A DNA stretch of 64,000 bases from Bacteroidota bacterium. GTDB lineage: Bacteria; Bacteroidota; Bacteroidia; Bacteroidales; ML635J-15. The DNA lies in NCBI GenBank assembly GCA_029558535.1, contig JAKQEK010000406.1, positions 1 to 64,000 on the forward strand, written 5' to 3'. A model generated the notes under the pieces. The model ran no database searches. It was not told where the DNA came from and saw only the letters and a program-made list of their open reading frames with translations. Below are positions 9,322-23,031 of the stretch, piece by piece. Both the position numbers and the translations under genes were made by a program. Numbering within the stretch: position 1 is the first letter of the stretch; every line of letters starts with the position of its first letter.

Positions 9322-11308
9322 ATGGAAAACAAGTTGAATAATTCGGAAAACACTGCCTCAAAATCAGAGAAAACAGATTTGAACGATACAAATTTGTGTA
9401 TTGAAAATCCATCTGATAAGGAAATAGATAATAATAATACTGATATTATTGTCACAGAAAACATAATATTAGAAGAGAAAGATCAAACAGAATATGATTT
9501 TCAATTGCCCGAAGAAAATGAAATGCTTGATGAAGAAATGACAGATATTGAAGCTTCTGAAAATAACGAAAAATCCTCATTTGAAAGTTATACAGATTTA
9601 TCAAAAGAAGACATTTTAACAAAATTACGCCAACTTATTCATGAAACCAATGTTGATGAAACGCGTAAAGAAATCGAATTCCTTAAGGCTCAGTACTACA
9701 AGAAGCTTAAACAAGAATTTGATAAACTTAGACAAGAATTAAAAGACAGTACCGGTAATGAACTTGAAATTGAAAGGCCTAAAGACGATACAGAAGATTA
9801 CTTAAAGGAATTGATGGCTGATTACAAGTTAAAAAAAGCCGAACTGGCAAAAAAACAAGAAGAACAAAAAGTCAATAATCTCAAGCTGAAAGAAGAAATT
9901 ATTGAAAAAATAAAAGGTTTGGCTAACAGTGAAGAGTCACTACATAAAACCTTTGCTGAATTTAAATCACTACAAGAAGAATGGACAAATATAGGCCCCG
10001 TACCTAATTCGGAAACTAACATACTTTGGAAAAACTATCAATTACAAATTGAAAGGTTTTATGATTTGGTAAAAATCAACAAAGAGTTACGTGATCTGGA
10101 TTTTAAACGTAATCTGGAACAAAAAATCGAATTATGTGAAAAAGCAGAGGAATTGTTAATTGCTCAGGACATAATTGCTGCTTACAGACAATTACAGGAA
10201 TATCATAATTTATGGAAAGAACTTGGACCTGTCCCTCACGATAAACGAGAGGAAATATGGGATAGATTTAGTATTACCAGTAAAAAAATCCGTCAGGCAT
10301 ATCAGGATCATTTTGAAAAAATAAAGCAAGAACATCAAGCTAATTATGAACAAAAAGTAATTCTTTGCGAAAAAGCAGAATCAATTTTTGAAAATGCAAA
10401 TCCTGTTACTTCAAAAGACTGGACAGAATTATCTGAACAAGTGCTTGAACTTCAGAAAATTTGGAAAACTATCGGTATGGTTCCCTCCAATGTTAATACA
10501 GAAATATACGAGAGATTTCGTGCTGCTTGTAATAAATTCTTTGAAACAAAAAAGGAATTTTACGGAGCAATAAATGAAGAATTAAATACGAATTTGCAGA
10601 AAAAAATAGAGCTGTGTATAAGTGCAGAGTCAATAAAAGACAATACAGACTGGAAGAAAAACACTGAGTTGTTTCTAGATTTGCAAAAGAAATGGAAGGC
10701 AATTGGGGCTGTTCCAAAAAAGAATTCGGAACAGATTTGGAAAAGATTCAGAGCTGCCTGTGATCATTTCTTTGATGCTAAATCTGCATTTTATTCAAAT
10801 ATTGACAACGAACAAAAAGAGAACTTAAAGAAAAAAGAAGAATTGATTGAAGAAATAAAGGGTTTTTCTCCTTCTTCGAATCAGTCTGATAATATTGCAA
10901 AATTAAAAGAATTTCAAAGCAGATGGACTGAAATCGGATATGTTGCCAGTTCACAAAAAGATCGTTTATATGCTGAATTTAAAAAGCTTATTAGTGAATT
11001 GTATGACAAAATGAAAGTAGATAGAGAATCACTTGAACTTAATAACTTTAATTCAAGGATAGAATCTCTAAAAGGCAGTGGATCTATCGAATCACTTTCA
11101 AGAGAAAGAAGCAGAATATTACAGCAAATTCAGGAGAAAAACACTGAAATCTTACAAATAGAAAACAATATGGGTTTCTTCTCTACGGGTTCTGACAGTA
11201 TAATCAAAGAATTCAAAAAGAAAATCGAGAAAGCCGAATCAGAGATAAAGATGCTTAAAGATAAGAAGAAAGCTATAGATCTTGCAGAAAGGGAACTTAA
11301 AAAAGCAA

Positions 11309-11334
<26 letters not shown>
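9322..11334 (+). CDS. DUF349 domain protein
   Basis: A 670-residue, highly charged, probably cytoplasmic protein. The first 100 residues are acidic and low in complexity. The rest contains about five tandem DUF349 repeats, each with the pattern LWKELGPVPHDKREEIWDRF or a close variant such as WKTIGMVP followed by RFRAACNKFF. A coiled coil with many lysines and glutamates ends the protein (about 590-670). DUF349 is common in Bacteroidota and some actinobacteria, and I know of no firmly established biochemical function. Its 3' end overlaps the start of the TonB-dependent receptor gene. Confidence 0.88.
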
Positions 11335-15257
<3,923 letters not shown>

Positions 15258-15266
15258 AATCAAAAA

Positions 15267-17195
15267 ATGGATAAGAATAGTATAATAGGTTTAGTTGTAA
15301 TTGGGGTTCTTCTTGTTGGATATATGTTTTTGACAAAGCCCAGCAAAGAAGAAATTGCAGAGATGAAAAGAAAAAATGATTCAATTGCTCAGGTTGAACA
15401 TCGTAAAGACTCTCTGGAGAAAGTTCAAAAAGATATTCTTGCACTTCAACAAGATAGTATTGCTAAAATTACTGCTGATTCAATTGCACAGGTAACCGAT
15501 ACAATTACCTCTGCTCAGAAAGATTCTATATCTTCAGTTGATTTAGAATCGAAATACGGAATTTTTAAAGATGCTGCAACAGGTACAGAAGAGTTTTTTA
15601 CAATTGAAAACAATAAAATGATTATTACACTCACAAATCGTGGAGGTAAAATTTATTCTGTAGAACTCAAAGATTATAAAACATATTATCAAGAACCTTT
15701 AATTCTTTTCGTAAATGATTCGGCTTCTGTTTTTGGACTAGAACTTATGGCAGGAGGCAAACCACTTATTACAAACGAAATGTATTTTACGCCGGTTATT
15801 TCTGACAGCATTATTAAAGTTAGTAATAAAGATGTAAAAGCTGCTATGAGACTCCAGCTAAGTGATGATAAGTATTTGGAATTTCTTTATACAATTCATC
15901 CTGATGACTATATGATAGATTTCGATATTAATTTTGTTGGATTACAGGAAGAAATAAGAACAAATCCGTATGTTACATTAAGATGGAATAGCAATATCCC
16001 GGGGCTTGAAAGAGGAAGAGACTGGGAATCTAACAATACTACAGTTTTTCTGAGAATGGCAGATGAAGAAATTGAAAAACTTAGCGAAACAAAAGATAAA
16101 GACAAATTTGAAAGTCGAGGAGGTGTTCAGTGGATAGCATACAAACAACAATTCTTCTCCTCTATTCTGATTTCAAAAGATAAACTTGATAATCCTACCG
16201 TAAGTCTTGTCAAAGTTGAAGATAAAAACAGTAAATATCTGAAACAATTCAACTCAGAATTCACTTTTGAAATAAAAGATACTGTTACACAAGCACAGAA
16301 TTTTAATTTTTATTTTGGACCGAATAAATTTTCAATTCTTAAGCAATATGATATAAAACTAGAAAAAGTTGTGCCTTTGGGTTGGGGAATTTTTGGCTGG
16401 GTAAACAGATTTATTGTTATTCCGATTTTTAACTGGCTAGGAGGATTTATAGGTAATTTTGGGATAATAATTCTTCTTCTTACGCTGATTATTAAAATCG
16501 GATTATTTCCTCTGACCTATAAATCGTATAAGTCCTCTGCTAAAATGAGAGTACTTAAACCTCAGGTGGATGAACTAGCAATAAAGTATCCCAAAGGAAA
16601 AGAAATGGAAAAGCAGCAGGCAACAATGGCACTATACAAAAAAGCAGGAGTAAATCCTATGGGAGGATGCATTCCAATGTTGTTGCAGTTCCCGATACTT
16701 ATTGCAATGTTCCGCTTCTTCCCTGCGTCTATTGAATTGCGTCAGGAAAGCTTTTTATGGGCTAACGACCTTTCGACATACGATGCAATTGTGGAATGGA
16801 GTGCAAACATTCCATTGTTGTCAAGTTTTTACGGAAATCATATAAGCCTTTTCACATTACTTATGGCCATTTCGATGTTAATTTCCACAAAAATGACAAG
16901 TGCAAATCAACCTACAAATGCTAATATGCCCGGAATGAAAGCAATGATGTATATTATGCCGGTGATGATGATTTTCTGGTTTAACAAATACTCATCCGGT
17001 CTTAGTTACTATTATTTCCTAGCCAATGTTATCACAATATTGCAAACCTGGATAATACAGAAATTTATCATTGATGAGAAGAAGGTTTTAGCACAAATGG
17101 AGCTAAATAAGAAAAAACCTGTAAAACCAAAATCAAAGTGGCAACAAAGACTTGAGGACGCAGCAAAAATGCAACAACAAAGGAATAAAAGATAA
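15267..17195 (+). CDS. yidC: Membrane protein insertase YidC
   Basis: A 642-residue inner-membrane insertase that helps integrate and fold membrane proteins with or without SecYEG. An N-terminal membrane segment (about 5-22) is followed by a Ser/Asp/Lys-rich linker and a large periplasmic beta-sandwich domain (about 90-360). The conserved 60KD_IMP core has five segments, including WLGGFIGNFGIIILLLTLIIK, the MGGCIPMLLQFPI loop and FNKYSSGLSYYYFLANVITI. The basic tail (KKPVKPKSKWQQRLEDAAKMQQQ) suits ribosome contact. This is the Gram-negative long form. It ends eight bases before a strong terminator hairpin. Confidence 0.97.
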   Translation: MDKNSIIGLVVIGVLLVGYMFLTKPSKEEIAEMKRKNDSIAQVEHRKDSLEKVQKDILALQQDSIAKITADSIAQVTDTITSAQKDSISSVDLESKYGIFKDAATGTEEFFTIENNKMIITLTNRGGKIYSVELKDYKTYYQEPLILFVNDSASVFGLELMAGGKPLITNEMYFTPVISDSIIKVSNKDVKAAMRLQLSDDKYLEFLYTIHPDDYMIDFDINFVGLQEEIRTNPYVTLRWNSNIPGLERGRDWESNNTTVFLRMADEEIEKLSETKDKDKFESRGGVQWIAYKQQFFSSILISKDKLDNPTVSLVKVEDKNSKYLKQFNSEFTFEIKDTVTQAQNFNFYFGPNKFSILKQYDIKLEKVVPLGWGIFGWVNRFIVIPIFNWLGGFIGNFGIIILLLTLIIKIGLFPLTYKSYKSSAKMRVLKPQVDELAIKYPKGKEMEKQQATMALYKKAGVNPMGGCIPMLLQFPILIAMFRFFPASIELRQESFLWANDLSTYDAIVEWSANIPLLSSFYGNHISLFTLLMAISMLISTKMTSANQPTNANMPGMKAMMYIMPVMMIFWFNKYSSGLSYYYFLANVITILQTWIIQKFIIDEKKVLAQMELNKKKPVKPKSKWQQRLEDAAKMQQQRNKR

Positions 17196-17202
17196 ATATC
17201 AC

Positions 17203-17229
17203 GAGGCTGTATTAACAGCCTCTTTTTTT
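17203..17229 (+). terminator. Rho-independent terminator after yidC
   Basis: A perfect 8-bp stem, GAGGCTGT (17203-17210) with ACAGCCTC (17215-17222), has a 4-base loop and is followed by seven T. The T-run ends directly at the ATG of menG (17230). It probably ends the DUF349-to-yidC transcript; read-through into menG is possible. Confidence 0.85.
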
Positions 17230-17910
17230 ATGAAAACCGACAAGATTACACTACCGGAAATGTTTGACAATATTGCCGATAACTACGACAGGCTTAATCA
17301 CAGATTGTCGTTTGGGTTAGATAAAAAATGGAGACGTAAGTTTGTTAATCATTTATCAGGAAAGGAGTATAAAACCATTGTAGACATTGCCTGCGGGACT
17401 GGAGATGTACTTATTGAACTGCAAAAGCTTAATGCAGAAAAATATTATGCAATTGATCCTGCTGAAAAAATGCTGGCATACGCTAAACAAAAATGCCCTA
17501 ATTCCGAGTTTGTTATTTCGGGTGCTGAAGAAATTCCATTGGCTGATAACTCAGTTGATTTGATTACTGTCGTTTTTGGTATTAGAAATTTTGAAGATTT
17601 ATCGAAATCCATAAAAGAATTTTACCGGATTTTAAACTCAGGAGGAAATGTTTCAATAATGGAATTCTCACTACCCGATTTTTTTCTATTCAGATGGGGA
17701 TTTTTATTATACCTTAAATTATTGGTACCACTTAGCGGAAGACTATCAAAAGAACAAAAAAACGCATATAAATATCTGTCAGCCTCAATTGTTGATTTTG
17801 CAAGAAAAACTAATGTCGCCGTAGTTTTAGAAAAGTCTGGATTTATAAAAACAAAAATCCATAAACTTATGCTGGGTAGTGTTGTAATTTATACATTTTA
17901 TAAAGAATGA
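17230..17910 (+). CDS. menG: Demethylmenaquinone methyltransferase (UbiE/MenG)
   Basis: A 226-residue class I methyltransferase that converts demethylmenaquinone to menaquinone; the ubiquinone step is not expected in Bacteroidota. Motifs seen are MFDNIADNYDRLNHRLSFGLDKKWR at the N-terminus (a UbiE signature), the SAM motif VDIACGTGDV, AEEIPLADNSVDLITVVFGIRNF, and the C-terminal YKYLSASIVDF. The ATG at 17230 gives a normal family length; upstream codons in this frame run through the terminator hairpin. The transcript start is puzzling because the terminator T-run abuts this ATG, leaving no room for its own leader unless transcription starts upstream or reads through. Confidence 0.93.
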   Translation: MKTDKITLPEMFDNIADNYDRLNHRLSFGLDKKWRRKFVNHLSGKEYKTIVDIACGTGDVLIELQKLNAEKYYAIDPAEKMLAYAKQKCPNSEFVISGAEEIPLADNSVDLITVVFGIRNFEDLSKSIKEFYRILNSGGNVSIMEFSLPDFFLFRWGFLLYLKLLVPLSGRLSKEQKNAYKYLSASIVDFARKTNVAVVLEKSGFIKTKIHKLMLGSVVIYTFYKE

Positions 17911-18025
17911 AGATTTGTTGAGTTTATTTTTTGCCACGAAGGCACTAAAACACTGAGGGGCATTAAAGATTTTTATAATACCACTTCCTCCGGTCGTGAC
18001 TCAATATCAAATGACAATTTATCAG

Positions 18026-18312
18026 TACTATATCTTAATCATTCAATCAAATACACAAATTAGCCGTTTATTAACCGTTAAGTAACGGATAAAAAAATGC
18101 AAAAATCAAAAACACAAATCACAAGAGGCGTTGCATTATATCTTTATTATTCAGTCGGTTACATAACATAGCCGTTTATTAACGGTTAAGTAACGGATAA
18201 AAAAAATGCAAAAATCAAAAACACAAATCACAAGAGGCGTTGCATTATATCGTTATTATTCAGTTGGTTACATAACATAGCCGTTTATTAACCGTTAAGT
18301 AACGGATAAAAA
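18026..18312. repeat. 108/109-bp tandem repeats carrying LytTR-like boxes
   Basis: Three partial or full copies of a unit whose core begins TAGCCGTTTATTAA start at 18061, 18169 and 18278. The spacer of about 38 bases (AATGCAAAAATC through ACAAGAGGCGTTG) occurs twice, and the preceding ATAT..TTATTATTCAGT segment occurs three times, first copy diverged. Each core carries GCCGTTTAT, then 11 bases on ACCGTTAAG, then inverted TAACGG. ACCGTTAAG fits the LytTR direct-repeat consensus [TA][AC][CA]GTTN[AG][TG] exactly. The array lies between menG and the LytS/LytTR gene pair, so these may be the regulator's own binding sites. Confidence 0.75.
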
Positions 18313-18378
18313 TATACACAAAACATACAATTTATAGTATTATTCTTATACCATTAGATAATCAATCTTTATTTTTAA

Positions 18379-18386
18379 TATCTTTG
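18379..18386 (+). promoter_or_regulatory. -7 promoter element (TATCTTTG) for the LytS/LytTR operon
   Basis: TATCTTTG matches TAnnTTTG and lies 18 bases before the ATG at 18405. No TTG sits at the usual -33 distance, which would suit a promoter needing an activator bound at the repeats upstream (inference). Confidence 0.5.
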
Positions 18387-18404
18387 AAATCATAAGCTAT
18401 TTGT

Positions 18405-19460
18405 ATGAGCAAAATAACATCAAAACAAGTAATTAGTCCTCTGGCACACCTATTTGGTTGGTTAGGTTACTTCTTTATTCCAAAACTAATTGATACTTTT
18501 CAGGACAAACCTGAGTTTTTTCGAGAATCTAATTTTTGGTGGACGATACAGATTCTTATTGTGATTTTCTTTTATGTTAACTATTTGATATTTATACCAG
18601 GTTTACTATTCAAGAAGAAATATTTACTGTATGCCTTATCGGTAATAGCTTGTATAATAGGTTTTTCATTTATAATTGAGTTTTTTGTTTCAACTGTTTT
18701 TCAACAAGGACCAGTTTTTCAAGGACGCGGCGAATTTGTGCCACCAAAACCTCCAGATGGGATGAATGGGCCATTTAAAGGGATATCTGTATTTTCAATT
18801 GTTTTTATCATTAGTACTGCACTTAGAATGAGCATTGAATGGTTTAAAAATGAGAAACTCAGGCGCGAACTGGAAAATGAAAAACTTAAAGCTGAGTTGG
18901 AGGCTCTTAAAGCTCAAATTGATCCTCATTTTTTCTTTAATGTGTTAAACAATATTTGCTCTTTAGCAAGAAAGAAATCCAACGATACTGAAAAATTTAT
19001 AATTAAATTATCCGAACTAATAAGATATAATCTTTATGAGAACAAAGGCGAAAAATTCTTTCTAGAAAAGGAAATAGGCTTTCTGAAGAGTTATATTGAA
19101 ATTCAGCAATTAAGACTTGACAAAAATGCAATTGTTAAGTTTGACTATAATGACACTAACCCGGATTTGATGGTAGAGCCGATGATATTGTTTCCTTTTA
19201 TTGAGAATGCTTTTAAACATGGCATAAGTTACCAGAATACATCTTTAATAAACATCAAACTTAAAACAGAGGCAAGCCGACTATTTTTTGAAGTCGAAAA
19301 TCCAATTGTTGAGAAATCTGTCGGCAAGGAGTCAAATCACAACGGAATTGGTTTAAATAATGTAAAAAAGCGTCTTAGTTTGTTATATCCTGAAAAACAT
19401 TTTCTTGACGTCACTAGTGACGAGGGCGTTTTTAAAGTATCTCTAATAATTGAATTATGA
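18405..19460 (+). CDS. LytS-family sensor histidine kinase
   Basis: A 351-residue membrane kinase. Four hydrophobic segments occupy about residues 11-28, 45-69, 72-98 and 124-147, with a Pro-rich extracytoplasmic loop at about 100-122. A charged helix follows, then the His_kinase domain with the phospho-acceptor H175 in AQIDPHFFFNVLNN. The N box is in MILFPFIENAFKHG and the G box in NGIGLNNVKKRLSLLYP. No separate ligand-binding domain is seen, so the signal is unknown. Its last 4 bases overlap the response regulator start (ATGA), so the two are translationally coupled. Confidence 0.93.
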   Translation: MSKITSKQVISPLAHLFGWLGYFFIPKLIDTFQDKPEFFRESNFWWTIQILIVIFFYVNYLIFIPGLLFKKKYLLYALSVIACIIGFSFIIEFFVSTVFQQGPVFQGRGEFVPPKPPDGMNGPFKGISVFSIVFIISTALRMSIEWFKNEKLRRELENEKLKAELEALKAQIDPHFFFNVLNNICSLARKKSNDTEKFIIKLSELIRYNLYENKGEKFFLEKEIGFLKSYIEIQQLRLDKNAIVKFDYNDTNPDLMVEPMILFPFIENAFKHGISYQNTSLINIKLKTEASRLFFEVENPIVEKSVGKESNHNGIGLNNVKKRLSLLYPEKHFLDVTSDEGVFKVSLIIEL

Positions 19461-20155
19461 TAAACTGTTTAGCCATTGACGACGAACAATTATCTCTCGA
19501 TCTGATTGAAGATAATATCAAAAAAATTCCTTTTCTAAATCTGAAAAAAAAATGTACAAATATATTTGAAGCAATTCAAATATTGAATTCGGATAATATT
19601 GACTTAATATTTTTAGATATTGAAATGCCCGATATGAATGGCTTACAAATGCTTAAAAGCTTAAAAACCAAACCTATGGTAATCCTTATAACGGCTTATG
19701 ACAAATATGCAATGCAAGGCTACGAACTGGATGTTATTGATTATCTTTTAAAGCCGGTGCCATTTGACAGGTTTTTAAAAGCTGCAAACAAAGCAATGGA
19801 GTATCATTCACATAAAAATGAAAGTATCCATGAACAATTAAATAAAAAAAGTTTGTTCATTAAATCGGAGCATAAAATTCTGAAAATTGATATATCTGAT
19901 ATTGATTATATAGAATCTCTCAAAGATTATATTAAGATATATTGTGGCAATAAACCGATATTAACACTTATGTCACTAAAATCAATAGAAGCGAATTTAC
20001 CTAATGACAAATTTATCAGAGTTCATCGTTCTTACATTATTTCGATAGAAAAAATAAATTATATCAGTCGCAGTAAAGTTTTTATTGGAGAAAAGGCTAT
20101 TCCGATAAGTAATTCGTATCGGGATAATATAATTAAGCTTCTACCTGAGGGATAG
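19457..20155 (+). CDS. LytTR-family response regulator
   Basis: A 232-residue partner of the preceding kinase. The receiver domain (1-115) has the acidic pair D8/D9, phospho-acceptor D54 (LIFLDIEMPDMNG), T79 and K99 (YLLKP). The LytTR DNA-binding domain occupies about 130-230 and contains the usual pattern YIESLKDYIKIY and FIRVHRSYIIS. LytTR proteins bind direct repeats with a central GTT, and such boxes occur in the array upstream of this operon, which suggests autoregulation. No obvious target gene other than the operon itself is evident in the window. Confidence 0.94.
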   Translation: MINCLAIDDEQLSLDLIEDNIKKIPFLNLKKKCTNIFEAIQILNSDNIDLIFLDIEMPDMNGLQMLKSLKTKPMVILITAYDKYAMQGYELDVIDYLLKPVPFDRFLKAANKAMEYHSHKNESIHEQLNKKSLFIKSEHKILKIDISDIDYIESLKDYIKIYCGNKPILTLMSLKSIEANLPNDKFIRVHRSYIISIEKINYISRSKVFIGEKAIPISNSYRDNIIKLLPEG

Positions 20156-20189
20156 GAAAGCAAAAATTCAATTAATAGCCATTACCGCC

Positions 20190-22895
20190 TTAAATCTTGT
20201 TAAATTTGTAAATCAGATTCCCTTTAACTACCAATAAATACATTCCCTGCGGCAAATCATTAATCAACAAAATTGTGTAATCAGAATACTGTTCATATTC
20301 AATTTGTTGAATCTGACCAACAAGATTATATATTTTGATATCGTTAAAGCGACCATTTGTATTTTCAACAATAATAAAATCAGTTGCAGGATTTGGAAAA
20401 ATTTCAAAATCACACCGGTTAATTGCGGGTAATGAATTATCGCATATATTCACGGCCGAAAAGCTAGGAGTAGCTTTAACAAAATCGCCTGTACCATCAG
20501 GACATCGTTGAGTTGAAATATCGGTTATTTGTTCATCAAATTCAACACAATCTATTACCAAGCCATCTGAATGAGTAATAATTAGTTTTTCGCCTGAAGC
20601 TGACAGTTTAAAACTCGCATGATTATCGCCTTGTTCGGGTTCGCTATCTGCCCAAACCATGTAATATGCTCCAGCAGATATTGTTTGTGATGATAAAAAA
20701 GCCCATTTATAAGGATTTGAATAGGAGTCAGACAAAAATAAGTCAGCTAAAACAAGTGTTGATTCTGAAGTGTTTTTTAGTTCTATCCAATCATCATTAT
20801 CATCATAATTATCAACTTCCCCATCGGCATTTGAAGCCAAAAATTCATTAATTACAAGTCCTTGAATATTAATATCGGAGACGCAAGTATTTGGTTGATT
20901 AAAAGTTGGTATTGATAAAAAGAAACTGTTTTCATTATCAATACATCTTTGCATAGATAAATTTTCGACCTGCTCGCCAAAACTTACACTATCAATTATA
21001 TAACCCGATTCATGCGAAAGGTATAATTCCTCTCCCTGCGAGGACAAAGCAAAATCAGCATGTAAGCCGATACCCCCATTTGTATTATCAGCCCAGACAA
21101 TTAAAAAAGAACCGGGCTGAATGGTTGTATCTGGGAAAGCCCACTTTTGCAAATTATCATAAGAATCGGATAAATAAATTCCGCTAAGATTAATTTCCTG
21201 CTCAGATTTGTTATATAATTCTATCCAATCAGGAAACAAGTCGAATTCATCTGAAGCAACAGAATTATTCGAAGCCATAAATTCATTTATTAGTAAATTA
21301 TTCCCCTCCAATATTCCCAGGTTAGCTTCAATTGTATGATATTCCTTTTGAGCTCGGCGAGGAGAAAAAACACCGATATCATCATTCTCGGCATAAATAT
21401 AAAAATCTGTTGACAAAGAGATTATTTCTAAAGAAACACCAAAAACATTATCACCGGCAGCCCCATCTCCGGATAAACCGTCATCAAGCATCTGAATTGC
21501 CGTAAAAGGTGCATAAAAACTACTACGATAATATAAAATAACATCGCCGGAGTTATTATTTGCAACTGAACACGTTACATATATATTTGAATACAGTTCG
21601 GGAGAGTTATTTGAAAACTGAATATCTGAAATTTCAGGAGACACAAAATTAAAATCTGCTAAAGTGTTTAGATAGGTATTCCTCCCATCCATTAGATTTT
21701 GTATTCCTGAAACCGTTCCCATTGGAGGAATACCAACATCGGAACTTATATTTGTCTGAAAATCACTGAATGTATAGAATTTATTAGGGTCAGCATCAAC
21801 CTCATCAGAAATTATAGATTGAAGATACATGCCATATTCGTAGTAGTAATTATTACGAACAACCTCATCCATCAAAGTATAATAATGAGCCAAATACATT
21901 TTTTTGTATCTTGCTTTTGACAAAATTTTGCTAATGAGAGGCCAATTTGCATCATTTAAGTGCAGTACATGAGTCATCTGCTGTTTTTGAACAGTATTTG
22001 TCAATGGCGGACCGGTACCTGAATTTACGAATGTTCCAAAGTTTTCGTTCAAATCCCAAACTATTGGTCTAAAAATGCCATAGTCATCCTGATACAGGTA
22101 ATAGTTCTGAGCCATTGCACCAATGTAAGAATCAAGATTTACAAATAAATTATCGAAAGCTAGCATCCATAAGACTTCGTTGATATTTATGTAGTTTTCA
22201 ATTTCAGCCGTATTATTTTCGATTGTGTTACATAAATCTATCAAATTTTGCCACCCATAATCAGACTTTATCTCATAAGAGTTATAATAAAGTGTGCTAT
22301 CTACACCCTTGTATTTTAAATTCGGCATATTATCAGGTCCACTGCTATAAACAGGATTACATTTAAAAAAGCTATTTGATTTGGAGCCAAACTTTTCCTC
22401 AACAAAAGTTTTAGTAACAGATTCGGGATTTGCAAACAATCCAATATATTCTTCATTGATATAAAGTTTAGCATAGTTTGCTTTAGACACTTTAAGATAG
22501 TTTTTCAAAAAAGCATAAGATAAAACCTCACGTACAAAGGATGGATCTTTAAAGCCATTATTCAATTTAATATCTTTATACCCCTGATAGTCCTGAGATT
22601 TATAAGTGTCCAATTCGATATGCATAGGGTTTTTTGCATTATGCTCGCTATAACTACTGTTACCTTTGTACTTTACACCAACCGAATCAAAAGATATTCC
22701 GTTAATAACGACAGAAGAAGCCATAATATATCCTTCACTGCCCTGCTTGGATGTATCTAGCATATAATCCCAATCAGGATATTCAAAACTTAATCTTATT
22801 TCCTGAATAGTTTCAATATCATATAAATCAGTTATTTGAGCATGGGCAAAAAAAGAAATCAATACTCCAAAAACAAATACATTTAATCTTTTCAT
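20190..22895 (-). CDS. CotH kinase-like protein with two lamin-tail domains and T9SS sorting domain
   Basis: A 901-residue exported protein with a signal peptide (1-19, ending FFAHAQ). The CotH-like region (about 25-400) contains YKGNSSYSEH, DIKLNNGFKDPSFVREVLSY, NLDSYIGAMAQNYYLYQDD and WDLNENFGTF, which include the conserved Asp positions of CotH atypical protein kinases. Two lamin-tail domains follow (about 535-650 and 690-800), each with INEF, DWIELYN or DWIELKN, and a WADs motif. The C-terminus (FEIFPNPATDFIIVEN to YKFNKI) is a type A T9SS sorting domain. Secreted kinase activity is inference. It is a paralogue of the CotH gene at 30685-32946. Confidence 0.9.
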   Translation of the reverse strand: MKRLNVFVFGVLISFFAHAQITDLYDIETIQEIRLSFEYPDWDYMLDTSKQGSEGYIMASSVVINGISFDSVGVKYKGNSSYSEHNAKNPMHIELDTYKSQDYQGYKDIKLNNGFKDPSFVREVLSYAFLKNYLKVSKANYAKLYINEEYIGLFANPESVTKTFVEEKFGSKSNSFFKCNPVYSSGPDNMPNLKYKGVDSTLYYNSYEIKSDYGWQNLIDLCNTIENNTAEIENYININEVLWMLAFDNLFVNLDSYIGAMAQNYYLYQDDYGIFRPIVWDLNENFGTFVNSGTGPPLTNTVQKQQMTHVLHLNDANWPLISKILSKARYKKMYLAHYYTLMDEVVRNNYYYEYGMYLQSIISDEVDADPNKFYTFSDFQTNISSDVGIPPMGTVSGIQNLMDGRNTYLNTLADFNFVSPEISDIQFSNNSPELYSNIYVTCSVANNNSGDVILYYRSSFYAPFTAIQMLDDGLSGDGAAGDNVFGVSLEIISLSTDFYIYAENDDIGVFSPRRAQKEYHTIEANLGILEGNNLLINEFMASNNSVASDEFDLFPDWIELYNKSEQEINLSGIYLSDSYDNLQKWAFPDTTIQPGSFLIVWADNTNGGIGLHADFALSSQGEELYLSHESGYIIDSVSFGEQVENLSMQRCIDNENSFFLSIPTFNQPNTCVSDINIQGLVINEFLASNADGEVDNYDDNDDWIELKNTSESTLVLADLFLSDSYSNPYKWAFLSSQTISAGAYYMVWADSEPEQGDNHASFKLSASGEKLIITHSDGLVIDCVEFDEQITDISTQRCPDGTGDFVKATPSFSAVNICDNSLPAINRCDFEIFPNPATDFIIVENTNGRFNDIKIYNLVGQIQQIEYEQYSDYTILLINDLPQGMYLLVVKGNLIYKFNKI

Positions 22896-22914
22896 TTTTC
22901 ATAGTTTATGCCCA

Positions 22915-22922
22915 CAAATTTA
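22915..22922 (-). promoter_or_regulatory. -7 promoter element (TAAATTTG) for the first CotH gene
   Basis: The minus strand reads TAAATTTG, an exact TAnnTTTG match, 19 bases before the ATG at 22895. No -33 TTG is seen at the right spacing. Confidence 0.4.
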
Positions 22923-22979
22923 AGAAGTTTTTTTATTTATTTAGCTGGCATCAAATATTAGCTTTAATGTATAATACCA

Positions 22980-23013
22980 AAAAAAAACTGCTTTTGACTG
23001 AAAAGCAGTTTTT
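22980..23013 (-). terminator. Terminator after the DUF4382 lipoprotein gene
   Basis: A 13-bp perfect stem, AAAAACTGCTTTT (22983-22995) with AAAAGCAGTTTTT (23001-23013), has a 5-base loop. Read on the minus strand it is followed by a T-run, and it lies 18 bases after the stop at 23032. Confidence 0.85.
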
Positions 23014-23031
23014 AAAATATTTTATAAATGA

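Noticed and set aside
18061-18312. CRISPR-like repeat array
   Set aside because: Units are about 108 bases with the spacer itself repeated, and there are only three copies and no cas genes.
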